From assembly GCA_038203955.1 (NCBI GenBank), contig JBBRDK010000016.1:1-52331 (forward strand): a DNA stretch of 52,331 nucleotides, in the 5' to 3' direction. Position numbers and translations under genes: made by a program. The notes under the pieces are model-generated. The model searched no databases. It was not told the origin of the DNA and worked only from the letters and a program-made list of their open reading frames with translations. The DNA is from JALYUA01 sp038203955 (lineage in GTDB: Bacteria > Acidobacteriota > Thermoanaerobaculia > UBA5066 > Gp7-AA6). This document shows positions 16,791 through 24,658 of this stretch, piece by piece (positions within the stretch are counted from its first letter, which is position 1; each line of letters opens with the position of its first letter).

Positions 16791-16826
16791 CGTTCCCGCA
16801 CCCTTCCAACGGTGTCGCGTTCACGA

Positions 16827-18233
16827 TCACCCTCTCCTTCGATTCCCGATTCCCGATTCCCGATTCCCGGCCCCGGGCCCCGTCAGCCGAGCCACGGCTC
16901 GATCGAGTCCCACGCCGCGCGACGCCTTGAAGAGGACGGCATCGCCGGGGGCGAGCAGAGACTCGAGAAGCGCGGCCGCCTCCTCCGGGTCCCGCGCGGC
17001 GGTCACGTCGCCGGAAGGGAATCCTGCCTCGATCGCGCCTTCTCCGATCGCCGCGGCGCGCGTGCCTACGCAGACGAGCCGGTCGGCCCGCCCGACGGCG
17101 TATTTGCCCGTCTCCCGGTGCCACCAGCGCTCTTCGGGCCCGAGCTCCAGCATGTCGCCGAGCACCGCGATCTTCCGCGTTCCCGCCAGAAGCTTCAACG
17201 TGTCGAGCGCCGCGCGCATCGAGGGCGGGCTCGCGTTGTAGGCGTCGTCATAGAGAAGCGCGCCGGAGGCGTGCCGGCGAAACTCCCCGCGGTGAGGCGC
17301 CGCGGCGAGCGCTCCGGCGGCCGCCGCGCAGTCGTCGGGAGAGGCGCCGGCCGCCAGCGCCACGGCGGATGCGGCGAGGTAGTTCGCCACCTGATGCAGC
17401 CCCGGGACGGGCAGGCGCGCCAGGACGCTGCCCGAGGGAGTCCTCAGCCGGAGCGACGATCCGTTCTCGTCGAGCACGACGTCCTCGACGGTGACGTCGG
17501 CGCCCGCCGCGCGTCCGAAGCGGAGGGCCGGCCCGGACCACGCCGCCGCGAGGTCCTCGATCCGCTCGTCGTCTGCGTTGATCACGAACACGCCGTTCGG
17601 TTTGAGCCCGTCGAGGATCTCGCCGTTCGCCCGCGCCACTCCGTCCAGGGACCCGAGAAATTCCAGGTGCTCGGCGGCGATCACCGTGATTGCGGCGACG
17701 TCGGGCTCGAAGGTTCGCGACAATCGCGACACCTCTCCCACGGCGCTCATGCCCATCTCACCCACCATCCATTCGGGGGTCTTCGGGAAGTTCAGGACGG
17801 ACATGGGGAAACCGATCGCGCTGTTCTGATTGCCGGGCGTCTTCTCGACCGCATGGCGGCGCCCCAGGATCGCGGACGCAAACTCCTTCGTGGTGGTTTT
17901 TCCCACGGACCCGGCGACAGCGGCGAGCCGGAAGCCCGACTCGCGCTTCATCTCTCCGGCAAAGCGGAGGAGGCCCTTGCCCGGGTCTGGCACGACGAGC
18001 ACGGGAATCGCCCCCGGAAGGCCGGCGGGAACCCGCGCGCCGAGAACGGCCGCCGCGCCTGAAGCGACCGCCTGCGCGGCGAAATCGTGCCCGTCGACGC
18101 GCTCGCCCGCCAGCGCGACGAACAGGTCGCCCGGCCGGACCTTCCGCGAATCGACGGCGACTCCCGACAGCGCGGCGTCCGCGACCGGCGGAACGCTCAA
18201 CGCCGCCGCCATCCTAGAGAGCGAGAAGTTCAT
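16827..18233 (-). CDS. murF: UDP-MurNAc-tripeptide-D-Ala-D-Ala ligase
   Basis: MurF adds the D-Ala-D-Ala dipeptide to complete the cytoplasmic precursor. The 468-residue protein starts MNFSLSRMAAAL and has DSRKVRPGDLFVALAGERVDGHDF. The P-loop is VAGSVGKTTTKEFASAIL (Val where Asn is more common), followed by TPGNQNSAIGFP, which is MurF-specific, then AAEHLEFLG and YNASPPSMRAAL. It begins one base after the murE stop. The last residues (GAGNRESGIGNRRRG) are encoded by GGGAATC heptads, so the C-terminus has been taken over by repeat DNA, as in the DUF454 gene. Confidence 0.96.
   Translation of the reverse strand: MNFSLSRMAAALSVPPVADAALSGVAVDSRKVRPGDLFVALAGERVDGHDFAAQAVASGAAAVLGARVPAGLPGAIPVLVVPDPGKGLLRFAGEMKRESGFRLAAVAGSVGKTTTKEFASAILGRRHAVEKTPGNQNSAIGFPMSVLNFPKTPEWMVGEMGMSAVGEVSRLSRTFEPDVAAITVIAAEHLEFLGSLDGVARANGEILDGLKPNGVFVINADDERIEDLAAAWSGPALRFGRAAGADVTVEDVVLDENGSSLRLRTPSGSVLARLPVPGLHQVANYLAASAVALAAGASPDDCAAAAGALAAAPHRGEFRRHASGALLYDDAYNASPPSMRAALDTLKLLAGTRKIAVLGDMLELGPEERWWHRETGKYAVGRADRLVCVGTRAAAIGEGAIEAGFPSGDVTAARDPEEAAALLESLLAPGDAVLFKASRGVGLDRAVARLTGPGAGNRESGIGNRRRG
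16841..16868. repeat. Heptad array at murF 3' end
   Basis: Four perfect GATTCCC units, the reverse complement of the GGGAATC units at 7137-7164. It is translated on the minus strand as the C-terminus of MurF. Confidence 0.92.
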
Positions 18234-18234
18234 C

Positions 18235-19695
18235 TCACCGCCGCTCGCCCGCGAGCTCGGCGGCAACCTGGCGGTCGTCGAAGGGCAGCTCCTCCGAGCC
18301 GATCACCTGGGTGGATTCGTGTCCCTTTCCGGCGAGGACGACGACGGTGCCCGAGTTGGCCAGGTCGATGGCCGCGCGAATCGCCTCGCGCCGGTCCGCG
18401 ATGCGGAGCGCCTTCGTCGCACCGGAGGCGGCGAGACCCGCGGCGACGTCCGCCAGGATGGCATTCGGATCCTCGGAGCGGGGGTTGTCCGACGTTGCGA
18501 TGGGAATGTCAGCCAGACGGCCGGCGATCTCTCCCATCGGGAAGCGTTTTCCGCGGTCGCGATCGCCGCCGCACCCGAAGACGAGGACGATCTTGCGGTC
18601 CGTGAGCTCGCGGACCGCGAGAAGCAGTCGCTCGAGGGCGTCCGGGGTGTGCGCGTAGTCCACGAGGATTCGGTAGGGCTGGCCCGCCTCGACCGGCTCG
18701 AGGCGGCCGGGCACGCGCGCCACGGACGCGCATCCCTCCACGACCTGCTGGTCGGAGAGCCCCAGGGCGAGCCCGGCGGCGGCGGCAGAAAGAAGGTTGT
18801 CGGCGTTGAAGCGGCCGAGCAGCGGGGAGCTCAGCCGGAGGGGCGCGGCCCCCCGGCGAACGAGATCGAAGGACGTCCCGGCGAGATCGCAATGGATGCG
18901 TTCCGCCCGGACGTCCGCCGCCGCGCCGCGCGAAGAGGTCGTGACGACCGGAAGGGCCGCGGAGGACGCCAGCCGGAAGCCCCAGGGATCGTCCACGTTG
19001 ATGACGGCGGCGGCGCCCGGCTTGCGCAGGGAGAAGAGCGTGGCTTTCGCCGCGAAGTACTCCTCCATGTCCGCGTGGAAATCGAGATGGTCGCGAGTCA
19101 GGTTCGTGAAGACGGCGACGTCGAAACGGCACCCCGCGACACGGTCGAGCGCGAGCGCGTGCGAGCTGACTTCGATCGCGGCCGCCGGGACCCCTTCGTC
19201 GACCATCTCCGCGAGCAGTCGCTGCAGCTCCGCCGCGTCGGGCGTCGTCCGGGAGGCCTCGATCTCCCGCCGTCCCGTCCGGTAACCGACCGTCCCGAGA
19301 AATCCCGCGCGCCCGTAGCGCCGCTCGAGCAACGCCGAGAGGAGAGTCGCGGTCGTGGTCTTGCCATTGGTGCCGGTGACACCGGCGAGCACGAGCTTAT
19401 CGCTGGGATTTCCGGCGAGCTCGGCCGCGGCCAGCGCCAGGGCGCGCCGCGCGTTCGCCACACGGGCCCACGGCACGGTCGAGCTCCGCGGCGCGGGATC
19501 CTCCGACGCGATCGCGACGGCGCCGCGGGAGATCGCTTCGGGGATGTGAGCCGCGCCGTCGGACTTCGCGCCACGGATGGCCACGAAGAGATCACCGGGA
19601 CTCACGGTTCGCGAATCGTGCGAGACGCCGGAGACTTCCGCTTCCGGCGCCGTCGGGTCGATCTCGGCATCCGGAAGAACCGCAAGGAGGTCCAT
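18235..19695 (-). CDS. murE: UDP-MurNAc-L-Ala-D-Glu-meso-DAP ligase
   Basis: MurE adds the third residue of the peptidoglycan stem. The 486-residue protein has SHDSRTVSPGDLFVAIRG, the P-loop VTGTNGKTTTATLLSALL, AIEVSSHALALDRV and TNLTRDHLDFH. The specificity motif DNPR (in TSDNPRSEDP, near residue 400) marks meso-diaminopimelate rather than lysine. The ATG at 19695 gives a normal N-terminus (MDLLAVLPD) and lies 5 bp after the ftsI stop. No strong ribosome site is visible, which suggests reinitiation after ftsI. Confidence 0.96.
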   Translation of the reverse strand: MDLLAVLPDAEIDPTAPEAEVSGVSHDSRTVSPGDLFVAIRGAKSDGAAHIPEAISRGAVAIASEDPAPRSSTVPWARVANARRALALAAAELAGNPSDKLVLAGVTGTNGKTTTATLLSALLERRYGRAGFLGTVGYRTGRREIEASRTTPDAAELQRLLAEMVDEGVPAAAIEVSSHALALDRVAGCRFDVAVFTNLTRDHLDFHADMEEYFAAKATLFSLRKPGAAAVINVDDPWGFRLASSAALPVVTTSSRGAAADVRAERIHCDLAGTSFDLVRRGAAPLRLSSPLLGRFNADNLLSAAAAGLALGLSDQQVVEGCASVARVPGRLEPVEAGQPYRILVDYAHTPDALERLLLAVRELTDRKIVLVFGCGGDRDRGKRFPMGEIAGRLADIPIATSDNPRSEDPNAILADVAAGLAASGATKALRIADRREAIRAAIDLANSGTVVVLAGKGHESTQVIGSEELPFDDRQVAAELAGERR

Positions 19696-19700
19696 CAGGT

Positions 19701-21749
19701 TCAAGGACGAAAAGGACTCGAGCTCGTCTCCTCGCGGCCGCCGGCGGCGCGCGCGACCGACGGGACCGAATCTGAAAGGTTCAAGGTCGCCACGTCGCCG
19801 GGCCGGAAGGGCGCTCCCGGTGACGGGCTCTGCGACGTCACGAATCCCGCGCCGCGCAGCCGGACGGCGACCCCCATTCTCGCAAACAACGCGAGCGCCT
19901 GCCGCGCCGACAGTCCCGCCACGTCCGGGATCTCCCCGGCGACGACGCACGGGTCGGCGGCCGGAGCGGAGACGGGCACCGGCGTCGATCGCCGGCTCGA
20001 GGCGGGCACGAGCCCGGCGGGATACGGCGGCGGCATCGAGGCCAGCACCGTGGACGGCAGACGCTGCTCCTCTGGCGCCACGCGCAGGATCCCGAGCGCC
20101 TGCGAAACGATCCGGGAAAACAGCGGGGCCGCAACGGCGGCCGCGTAGTACTTGTTGCCCTGCGGTTCCTCGACGACGACGACGCCGACGATCTTCGGGT
20201 TCTCCGCCGGGGCGAACCCGACGAAGTTCGGGACGTGGCGCCCCCGCTGGTAGCCGCCGGGACCCGCCTTCTGGGCGGTGCCCGTCTTTCCCGCCACCGA
20301 AAATCCGGGGATCGCGGCCTCCGCTCCCGTTCCCTTCTCAACGACCCCTACGAGCATCTCGCGCATCTTCTTCGCCGTCGCTTCCGAAATCACGCGAACC
20401 GGCGGCGGGATCGCGATCCGTTCCTCGCGGCCGTCGGGCCGGGCGAGGCGCGTCACGAGCCGTGGCTGGACGAGAAGCCCTCCGTTGGCAATGACCGCGG
20501 CGACGCGCGCGAGCTGCAGCGCGGTCAGCGAGACCTCCTGTCCCATCGAGATCGAGGCGTTGGAGAGGGACGACCACCGCGACAGCGGCCGGAAGGTTCC
20601 ACAGGCCTCTCCCGGAAGGTCGATCCCGGACGGCTTACCGATCCCGAACCGGCTGGCGCCCTCGTAGAGCCGCTCCGCGCCGAGCCGCAGGCCGACGCGG
20701 ATGATTCCCACGTTCGAAGAATGGGCGAGCACGCCCGCGAGCGTCAGCGCGCCGTAGTCGTGGTGCCTGTCCTCGTTGATCGTGACGTTGCCGATGCGCA
20801 CCGAGCCGCCGCCGGTGTCGATGACCTCGTCCATTCCGATCACGCCGTCTTCGAGCGCGACCGAGCCGGTGACCACCTTGAAAGTCGACCCCGGCTCGTA
20901 CGCGTCCGCGACCGCGTGGTTGCGGCGGGTCTCGGCGGGATACTTCCCGTACTGATTGAGATCGAAGCCCGGAGCGCTCGCCATCGCGAGAATCTCGCCG
21001 TTCGACGGGTCCATCAGCACGACGCTCCCGGAGCGGGCGTGCAGCTCGGAGAGCGTGGCGGAAAGCTCGCGCTCCGCGGCGAACTGGATTCCCGAGTCGA
21101 GCGAGAGCGTCACCGTGGCCCCCTCCTGCTCCGCCCGCGCGCCCGGCGCTTCCGACTCTCCGTACGTCGAACGCCGCGCATCCTTGAAGGCGACGATCCG
21201 GCCCGGCTTACCGCGGACGGAAGAGTCGTAGGCGTATTCGAGGCCGGCGAGACCCGTGTCGTCCGTTCCGACGTAGCCGAGGACGGAGGCGGCGAGCGAG
21301 CCCTTCGGGTAGAAGCGCTTGGTCTCCGGGACCAGGCGGACTCCGGCGAGCTTCAGCGCGCGCACGCGATCGGCGGCCGCGGGATCGATCTTGCGTGCGA
21401 TCCAGACGAACCCCTTCTCGGACGAGAGGCGGGCGAGAATCGGACCCGCGGGAAGACCCAGGGCCTTCCCGAGGCTGCGGGCCGTCGCTGCCGGCTGGAC
21501 GACCTCGTCGGGAGCGGCGTAGACGGACGACACCTCGACCGAGACCGCGAGCTCGCGCCCTTCCCGGTCGAGGATCGCTCCGCGGCGCGGCGAAATCTCG
21601 ATCTGCCGTTCCTGCTGGCGTTGCGCTTTCGCCCGGTATTTCGCGCCCTGGGCGAGCTGCAGCTGCGCCAGCCGTCCCACGACGATGACGCCCCAGACGA
21701 TCAGGAAGAGAGAGAAGAGATTCCGGCGGCGGCGCGGAAAAGTGCTCAC
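19701..21749 (-). CDS. ftsI: Septal transpeptidase FtsI with PASTA domain
   Basis: A class B penicillin-binding protein of 682 residues. A basic start and one membrane anchor (SLFLIVWGVIVVGRLAQLQL) precede the dimerisation domain (ISPRRGAILDREGRELAVS). The transpeptidase has the active serine in GSTFK (Ser near 288), SSN in AHSSNVGIIRV and KTG in VAGKTGTAQKAG. A single PASTA domain follows near residues 590-660 (PDVAGLSARQALALFARMG), so it resembles SpoVD-type proteins. It cross-links septal peptidoglycan with FtsW. It overlaps ftsL by 4 bp. Confidence 0.96.
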   Translation of the reverse strand: MSTFPRRRRNLFSLFLIVWGVIVVGRLAQLQLAQGAKYRAKAQRQQERQIEISPRRGAILDREGRELAVSVEVSSVYAAPDEVVQPAATARSLGKALGLPAGPILARLSSEKGFVWIARKIDPAAADRVRALKLAGVRLVPETKRFYPKGSLAASVLGYVGTDDTGLAGLEYAYDSSVRGKPGRIVAFKDARRSTYGESEAPGARAEQEGATVTLSLDSGIQFAAERELSATLSELHARSGSVVLMDPSNGEILAMASAPGFDLNQYGKYPAETRRNHAVADAYEPGSTFKVVTGSVALEDGVIGMDEVIDTGGGSVRIGNVTINEDRHHDYGALTLAGVLAHSSNVGIIRVGLRLGAERLYEGASRFGIGKPSGIDLPGEACGTFRPLSRWSSLSNASISMGQEVSLTALQLARVAAVIANGGLLVQPRLVTRLARPDGREERIAIPPPVRVISEATAKKMREMLVGVVEKGTGAEAAIPGFSVAGKTGTAQKAGPGGYQRGRHVPNFVGFAPAENPKIVGVVVVEEPQGNKYYAAAVAAPLFSRIVSQALGILRVAPEEQRLPSTVLASMPPPYPAGLVPASSRRSTPVPVSAPAADPCVVAGEIPDVAGLSARQALALFARMGVAVRLRGAGFVTSQSPSPGAPFRPGDVATLNLSDSVPSVARAAGGREETSSSPFRP

Positions 21750-22093
21750 CTTCCTGCTCCTTCCACGTACTCGATCTGTCCGGGACGGGGGGGCTTCAAT
21801 CCTTTTCGCGCCGCGGCGGCCGCGACGCGATCGGGCGCGGAGGCCAGCGCCAGCTGCGCCCTGAGCCGCCGGCTCTCCTCGGTCATTTCGGTCAGTGTCC
21901 GGGTGCGCGCCCCGCGGGCATATCCGACGCGGACGGTCTCGACGTGCAGCGCCGCATAGACGAGAAACGCGCAGGCGATCGGAAGGAGCGCGAGGGTGAA
22001 TGCCGCGAGCTCCTGCCCGCGGCGGCGGTCGCGCTCTCGCGTCAGATGGAGGTTCTGAACGCGCTTCGACTGGGAGTAGGCGACCGAGCTCAC
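21746..22093 (-). CDS. ftsL: Cell division protein FtsL-like
   Basis: A 115-residue bitopic protein: cytoplasmic basic part, one membrane segment (AFTLALLPIACAFLVYAALH, about residues 31-50) and a periplasmic coiled coil (LTEMTEESRRLRAQLALAS). This is the FtsL/FtsB layout, and the position between rsmH and ftsI is where ftsL is found. Sequence conservation in this family is low, so the name rests largely on position. It starts at GTG one base after the rsmH stop and overlaps ftsI by 4 bp. Confidence 0.82.
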   Translation of the reverse strand: MSSVAYSQSKRVQNLHLTRERDRRRGQELAAFTLALLPIACAFLVYAALHVETVRVGYARGARTRTLTEMTEESRRLRAQLALASAPDRVAAAAARKGLKPPRPGQIEYVEGAGR

Positions 22094-22094
22094 G

Positions 22095-22943
22095 TCAGAG
22101 CTCCGCGATCTTCTCCGCCACGCGCATGCGGGCGCTGCGAGAGCGCGGGTTTTCCCGTGTCTCGGCTTCCGAGGGAACGACGGGCTTGCGCGTCAGGACG
22201 CGAAGCGCCCTGCGGGCTCCGCAGACGCAGGTCGGCAGGCGCGTCGGACAGGCGCACACGCCCGAGTCGCGCTTCAAGGCTTCCTTGACCATGCGGTCTT
22301 CGAGGGAGTGGTACGAGAGGATGGCGAGGCGCCCGCGCGCGTTTAACTGCTCGACCGCCGCCGCGAGGAATCGCGACAGGGCCACGAGCTCCTGGTTGAC
22401 CTCGATGCGAAGCGCCTGAAATACCTTTGTCGCGGGGTCGATCTTTTCGCGCGAACCTTTCACGTTCGCCACGATCCGGGCGAGCTGCCGGGTGGACGTG
22501 ATCGGGGCTGCCGTACGCTCCGAAACGATCCCTCGCGCGATCTTGACCGCCATCCATTCCTCCCCGTAATCGCGGAAAATCCGCGTCAGTTCTTCGACCG
22601 AAGCTGTCGACACGATGTCGGCAGCGGTTCGGCCTTCCCGCCCCATCCGCATGTCGAGTGGCCCCTCCCGGCGGAACGAAAACCCGCGCTCGGCGCGGTC
22701 GATCTGCATGGAAGAGACTCCGAGGTCCGCGAGAATCGCATCCGGCCGGCCGCGTCCCTCCAGCGCTTCGGCGATGTCGCCGAAGTTGCTCTGAAGAAGC
22801 TCGAAACGGTCTCCGAAACGCGCGAGCCGCGCCGAAGCGAGCTCCAGGGCCTCGGGGTCGCGGTCGAGCCCGAGGAGCCGGATTGACGGTCCGTGTTCGA
22901 GCAGCGCTTCGGTGTGCCCGCCCGCGCCCACGGTCGCGTCCAC
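22095..22943 (-). CDS. rsmH: 16S rRNA C1402 N4-methyltransferase RsmH
   Basis: RsmH (MraW) methylates N4 of C1402 in the 16S rRNA P site. Visible motifs are DATVGAGGHTEALLEHGP (SAM site), LLGLDRDPEALELA, ILADLGVSSMQIDRAERGFSF and LSYHSLEDRMVKEAL with the C-terminal TRKPVVPS. The first canonical start, GTG at 22943, would remove the conserved PHRPVLAAEVVAWLAPERGG segment. That segment is open in frame upstream to about 23015, and the frame continues to the mraZ TGA without ATG, GTG or TTG. A heptad array (23015-23049) covers the expected start, so the real start is unclear; ATT at 23051 is a possibility. With it the length (318) would be normal. Confidence 0.93.
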   Translation of the reverse strand: MDATVGAGGHTEALLEHGPSIRLLGLDRDPEALELASARLARFGDRFELLQSNFGDIAEALEGRGRPDAILADLGVSSMQIDRAERGFSFRREGPLDMRMGREGRTAADIVSTASVEELTRIFRDYGEEWMAVKIARGIVSERTAAPITSTRQLARIVANVKGSREKIDPATKVFQALRIEVNQELVALSRFLAAAVEQLNARGRLAILSYHSLEDRMVKEALKRDSGVCACPTRLPTCVCGARRALRVLTRKPVVPSEAETRENPRSRSARMRVAEKIAEL

Positions 22944-23014
22944 GAAAAAGCCGCCTCGCTCCGGCGCGAGCCACGCGACGACCTCCGCGGCGAGGACGGG
23001 CCTGTGCGGGCGCT

Positions 23015-23049
23015 GTCCAACGTCTTGCGTCTCCTGTCTCCCGTTCTCA
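23015..23049. repeat. Heptad array over the rsmH start region
   Basis: Five 7-bp units on the plus strand: GTCCAAC GTCTTGC GTCTCCT GTCTCCC GTTCTCA. It fills the gap between the mraZ stop and the first conserved RsmH residues. Confidence 0.7.
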
Positions 23050-23060
23050 ATCGCTTCGAC

Positions 23061-23507
23061 TCAGGTCAGCAGTTTCGAGATGGCGTCGTAGTCCTCGTCG
23101 GAGAAGTCCTCGCTCGCCAGGCGCGACGCCAGGGCATTCCGGTCGGAGACGACCAGGTGATCGATGTTCCCCGTCACGACGACGTCGGAGGGCAGCTTCG
23201 CCGTGTCGCGGAGGATCTGAGGGACCAGCAGTCGCCCCTGGCCATCCATCGACGCGTCCTGCCCGAAGAAGTTGACCCGCTCTAGAAACTTGTTCTTCGC
23301 GCGGTGAATCGCGGGAAGGGCCGCGAGCTTTTCTTCGAGCGCGCGCCACATCGCCAGCGGATAGAGAAGAACCTCTTTTCCGTGCAGAGACGTGACGAAA
23401 AACTCCGGACCAAAGGCCTCCTCGATCTGTTGACGAAAGAGGTTCGGCACCTTGAGACGGCCCTTCTCGTCGAGCCGGGCTGGCGCGCTCCCGCGAAAGC
23501 GGTCCAT
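23061..23507 (-). CDS. mraZ: Transcriptional regulator MraZ
   Basis: A 148-residue protein with two SpoVT/AbrB-type half-domains: RLDEKGRLKVPNLFRQQIEE at residues about 11-30 and SMDGQGRLLVPQILRDTAKL at about 87-106. MraZ forms rings that bind repeated short boxes before its own gene and usually represses the division cluster. It is the first gene of the cluster here. The ATG (MDRFRGSAPARLDEKGR) has no obvious Shine-Dalgarno. A promoter and four box-like repeats lie 31-104 bp upstream, supporting autoregulation. Confidence 0.95.
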   Translation of the reverse strand: MDRFRGSAPARLDEKGRLKVPNLFRQQIEEAFGPEFFVTSLHGKEVLLYPLAMWRALEEKLAALPAIHRAKNKFLERVNFFGQDASMDGQGRLLVPQILRDTAKLPSDVVVTGNIDHLVVSDRNALASRLASEDFSDEDYDAISKLLT

Positions 23508-23522
23508 TGTTCAATTTGCAGT

Positions 23523-23539
23523 CCCGACGGCTGGTCGGG
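23523..23539 (-). other. Hairpin in the mraZ leader
   Basis: CCCGAC and GTCGGG form a 6-bp stem with a 5-nt loop between the MraZ boxes and the mraZ start codon. It slightly overlaps the last box. No T-run follows, so it is not an evident terminator. Confidence 0.35.
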
Positions 23540-23577
23540 GCCACTTTCTCCCACTTTTTTCCAGATTAGTCCACTTC
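23538..23577 (-). promoter_or_regulatory. Four phased MraZ-type boxes
   Basis: On the minus strand four consecutive 10-bp blocks read GAAGTGGACT, AATCTGGAAA, AAAGTGGGAG and AAAGTGGCCC, all with TGG in the same position. MraZ is known to bind direct repeats of a TGGG- or AAAGTG-type box with one-turn spacing. They begin at the predicted transcription start, fitting repression by MraZ. Confidence 0.7.
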
Positions 23578-23582
23578 CGCGC

Positions 23583-23611
23583 ATGTTAGGAGCGCGTAGG
23601 TTCCACGTCAA
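23583..23611 (-). promoter_or_regulatory. Sigma-70 promoter of the division cluster
   Basis: On the minus strand TTGACG and TAACAT are separated by exactly 17 bp. The -10 element ends 5 bp before the first MraZ-type box. The expected start site is near 23576, giving a leader of about 70 nt before the mraZ ATG. Confidence 0.72.
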
Positions 23612-23670
23612 GCGAAAGCATTTAAGGGAGTCAGTTGGGGGCGCGAAGAGGGCGTAAGCCGGAGGGGAAG

Positions 23671-23698
23671 TTGAGCGTCGAGCGTCGAGCGTTAAGCG
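23671..23698. repeat. Heptad array upstream of the mraZ promoter
   Basis: Four 7-bp units: TTGAGCG TCGAGCG TCGAGCG TTAAGCG, in the gap between the glycosylase gene and the mraZ promoter. Confidence 0.85.
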
Positions 23699-23768
23699 TT
23701 CTGTTGGTGGCCAAGCAGGCAGGGCGGGCCAGCACAGAGTCTTCAAAGGCACCCGCACTCTTCCGGAC

Positions 23769-23796
23769 GCTCAACGCTGAACGCTTGACGCTCAAC
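23769..23796. repeat. Heptad array at glycosylase 3' end
   Basis: Four 7-bp units: GCTCAAC GCTGAAC GCTTGAC GCTCAAC. The last unit holds the TGA stop of the glycosylase gene on the minus strand. Confidence 0.87.
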
Positions 23797-24607
23797 CACC
23801 GTCTTCCCCATGCCAGTCGCGCGTCAGCTCGAGCCACATCGCGAGGCCCCGATAGCCCCCGAATCGGGCGTAGCGGCGGGCGATCGAGGCGTCGGTTTTC
23901 TTGACCGGGCCGGGATGCAGCTGTCGGTATTTCTGACGGACCCACGAATCGAGAGCCAGGAAGTCGTGGCGTCCCAGGATGCGGAGCAGCCCCTCGGCGG
24001 CGTACGGACCGAAGCCGCGCTCTTCCAGAATCTCCTCCCGGATCTCCGCCGCCGGCCGGCTGCGCTCCTCCCAGCGATCGAGGTCCAGGGGTCCGGAAGC
24101 GGCGCGCCGTGCGAACCGGGCGAGAGCGGGGGCGCGATACCCGCACCGCACCTCGCGCTCGAGACGTCGAGGGGTGAAGCGCGCGAGCTCGGCCGCCGTC
24201 GGAAAGGCAGAACCTTCGGAACCCGCGAGGCCGATCAGTCGCGCCACCATCCCGCGCGTCGCCGCCCAGGAACAGTTGGTCGTCAGGAGCATCTTGACGG
24301 CGTCCTCGAAGAGCGTCGGGGCGCGAAGCATGCGGCCTCCTCCCCTCTCCAGGCTGCGAAGGAGCTCAGGCTCCGCCGAGAGAGACGAGACGAAGAGGGA
24401 CAGGTCGAGGTCGAGCGAAAACACCCGCGCCGCCATCGCGGCGAGCCGCCGACGCGTCACACCCCGCGAGGAACAGAGGAGGACGCCGTCACCCGCCTCG
24501 AAGCGGACCGGCACGGCTCGCCCCGCGGCAGAAAACACGGTCGAGAGAACTCCGGAACCGGGGGTGTACTGGAACGGCGGAAGGTCGTACCACCAGTGCG
24601 ACCGCAC
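23792..24607 (-). CDS. HhH-GPD DNA glycosylase (AlkA/OGG-like)
   Basis: A 271-residue base-excision repair glycosylase. The central part has TLFEDAVKMLLTTNCSWAAT, typical of AlkA/OGG proteins, and the helix-hairpin-helix near residues 200-232 reads ILEERGFGPYAAEGLLRILG followed by LALD with the catalytic aspartate. Which lesion it removes cannot be told. The first canonical start is GTG at 24607. The frame continues upstream for 17 sense codons (ending LPAFFSFDGV) to the TGA of the SurA-like gene, without ATG, GTG or TTG. Those residues look like real N-terminus, so the true start is uncertain. The stop codon lies in a heptad array. Confidence 0.82.
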   Translation of the reverse strand: MRSHWWYDLPPFQYTPGSGVLSTVFSAAGRAVPVRFEAGDGVLLCSSRGVTRRRLAAMAARVFSLDLDLSLFVSSLSAEPELLRSLERGGGRMLRAPTLFEDAVKMLLTTNCSWAATRGMVARLIGLAGSEGSAFPTAAELARFTPRRLEREVRCGYRAPALARFARRAASGPLDLDRWEERSRPAAEIREEILEERGFGPYAAEGLLRILGRHDFLALDSWVRQKYRQLHPGPVKKTDASIARRYARFGGYRGLAMWLELTRDWHGEDGG

Positions 24608-24658
24608 GACGCCGTCGAACGAAAAGAATGCGGGAAGCGGAATCTCGACGCGGACGGT

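Noticed and set aside
16751..16801. N-terminal extension of MraY
   Set aside because: The extra residues are translated heptad repeat; the family N-terminus starts at 16750.
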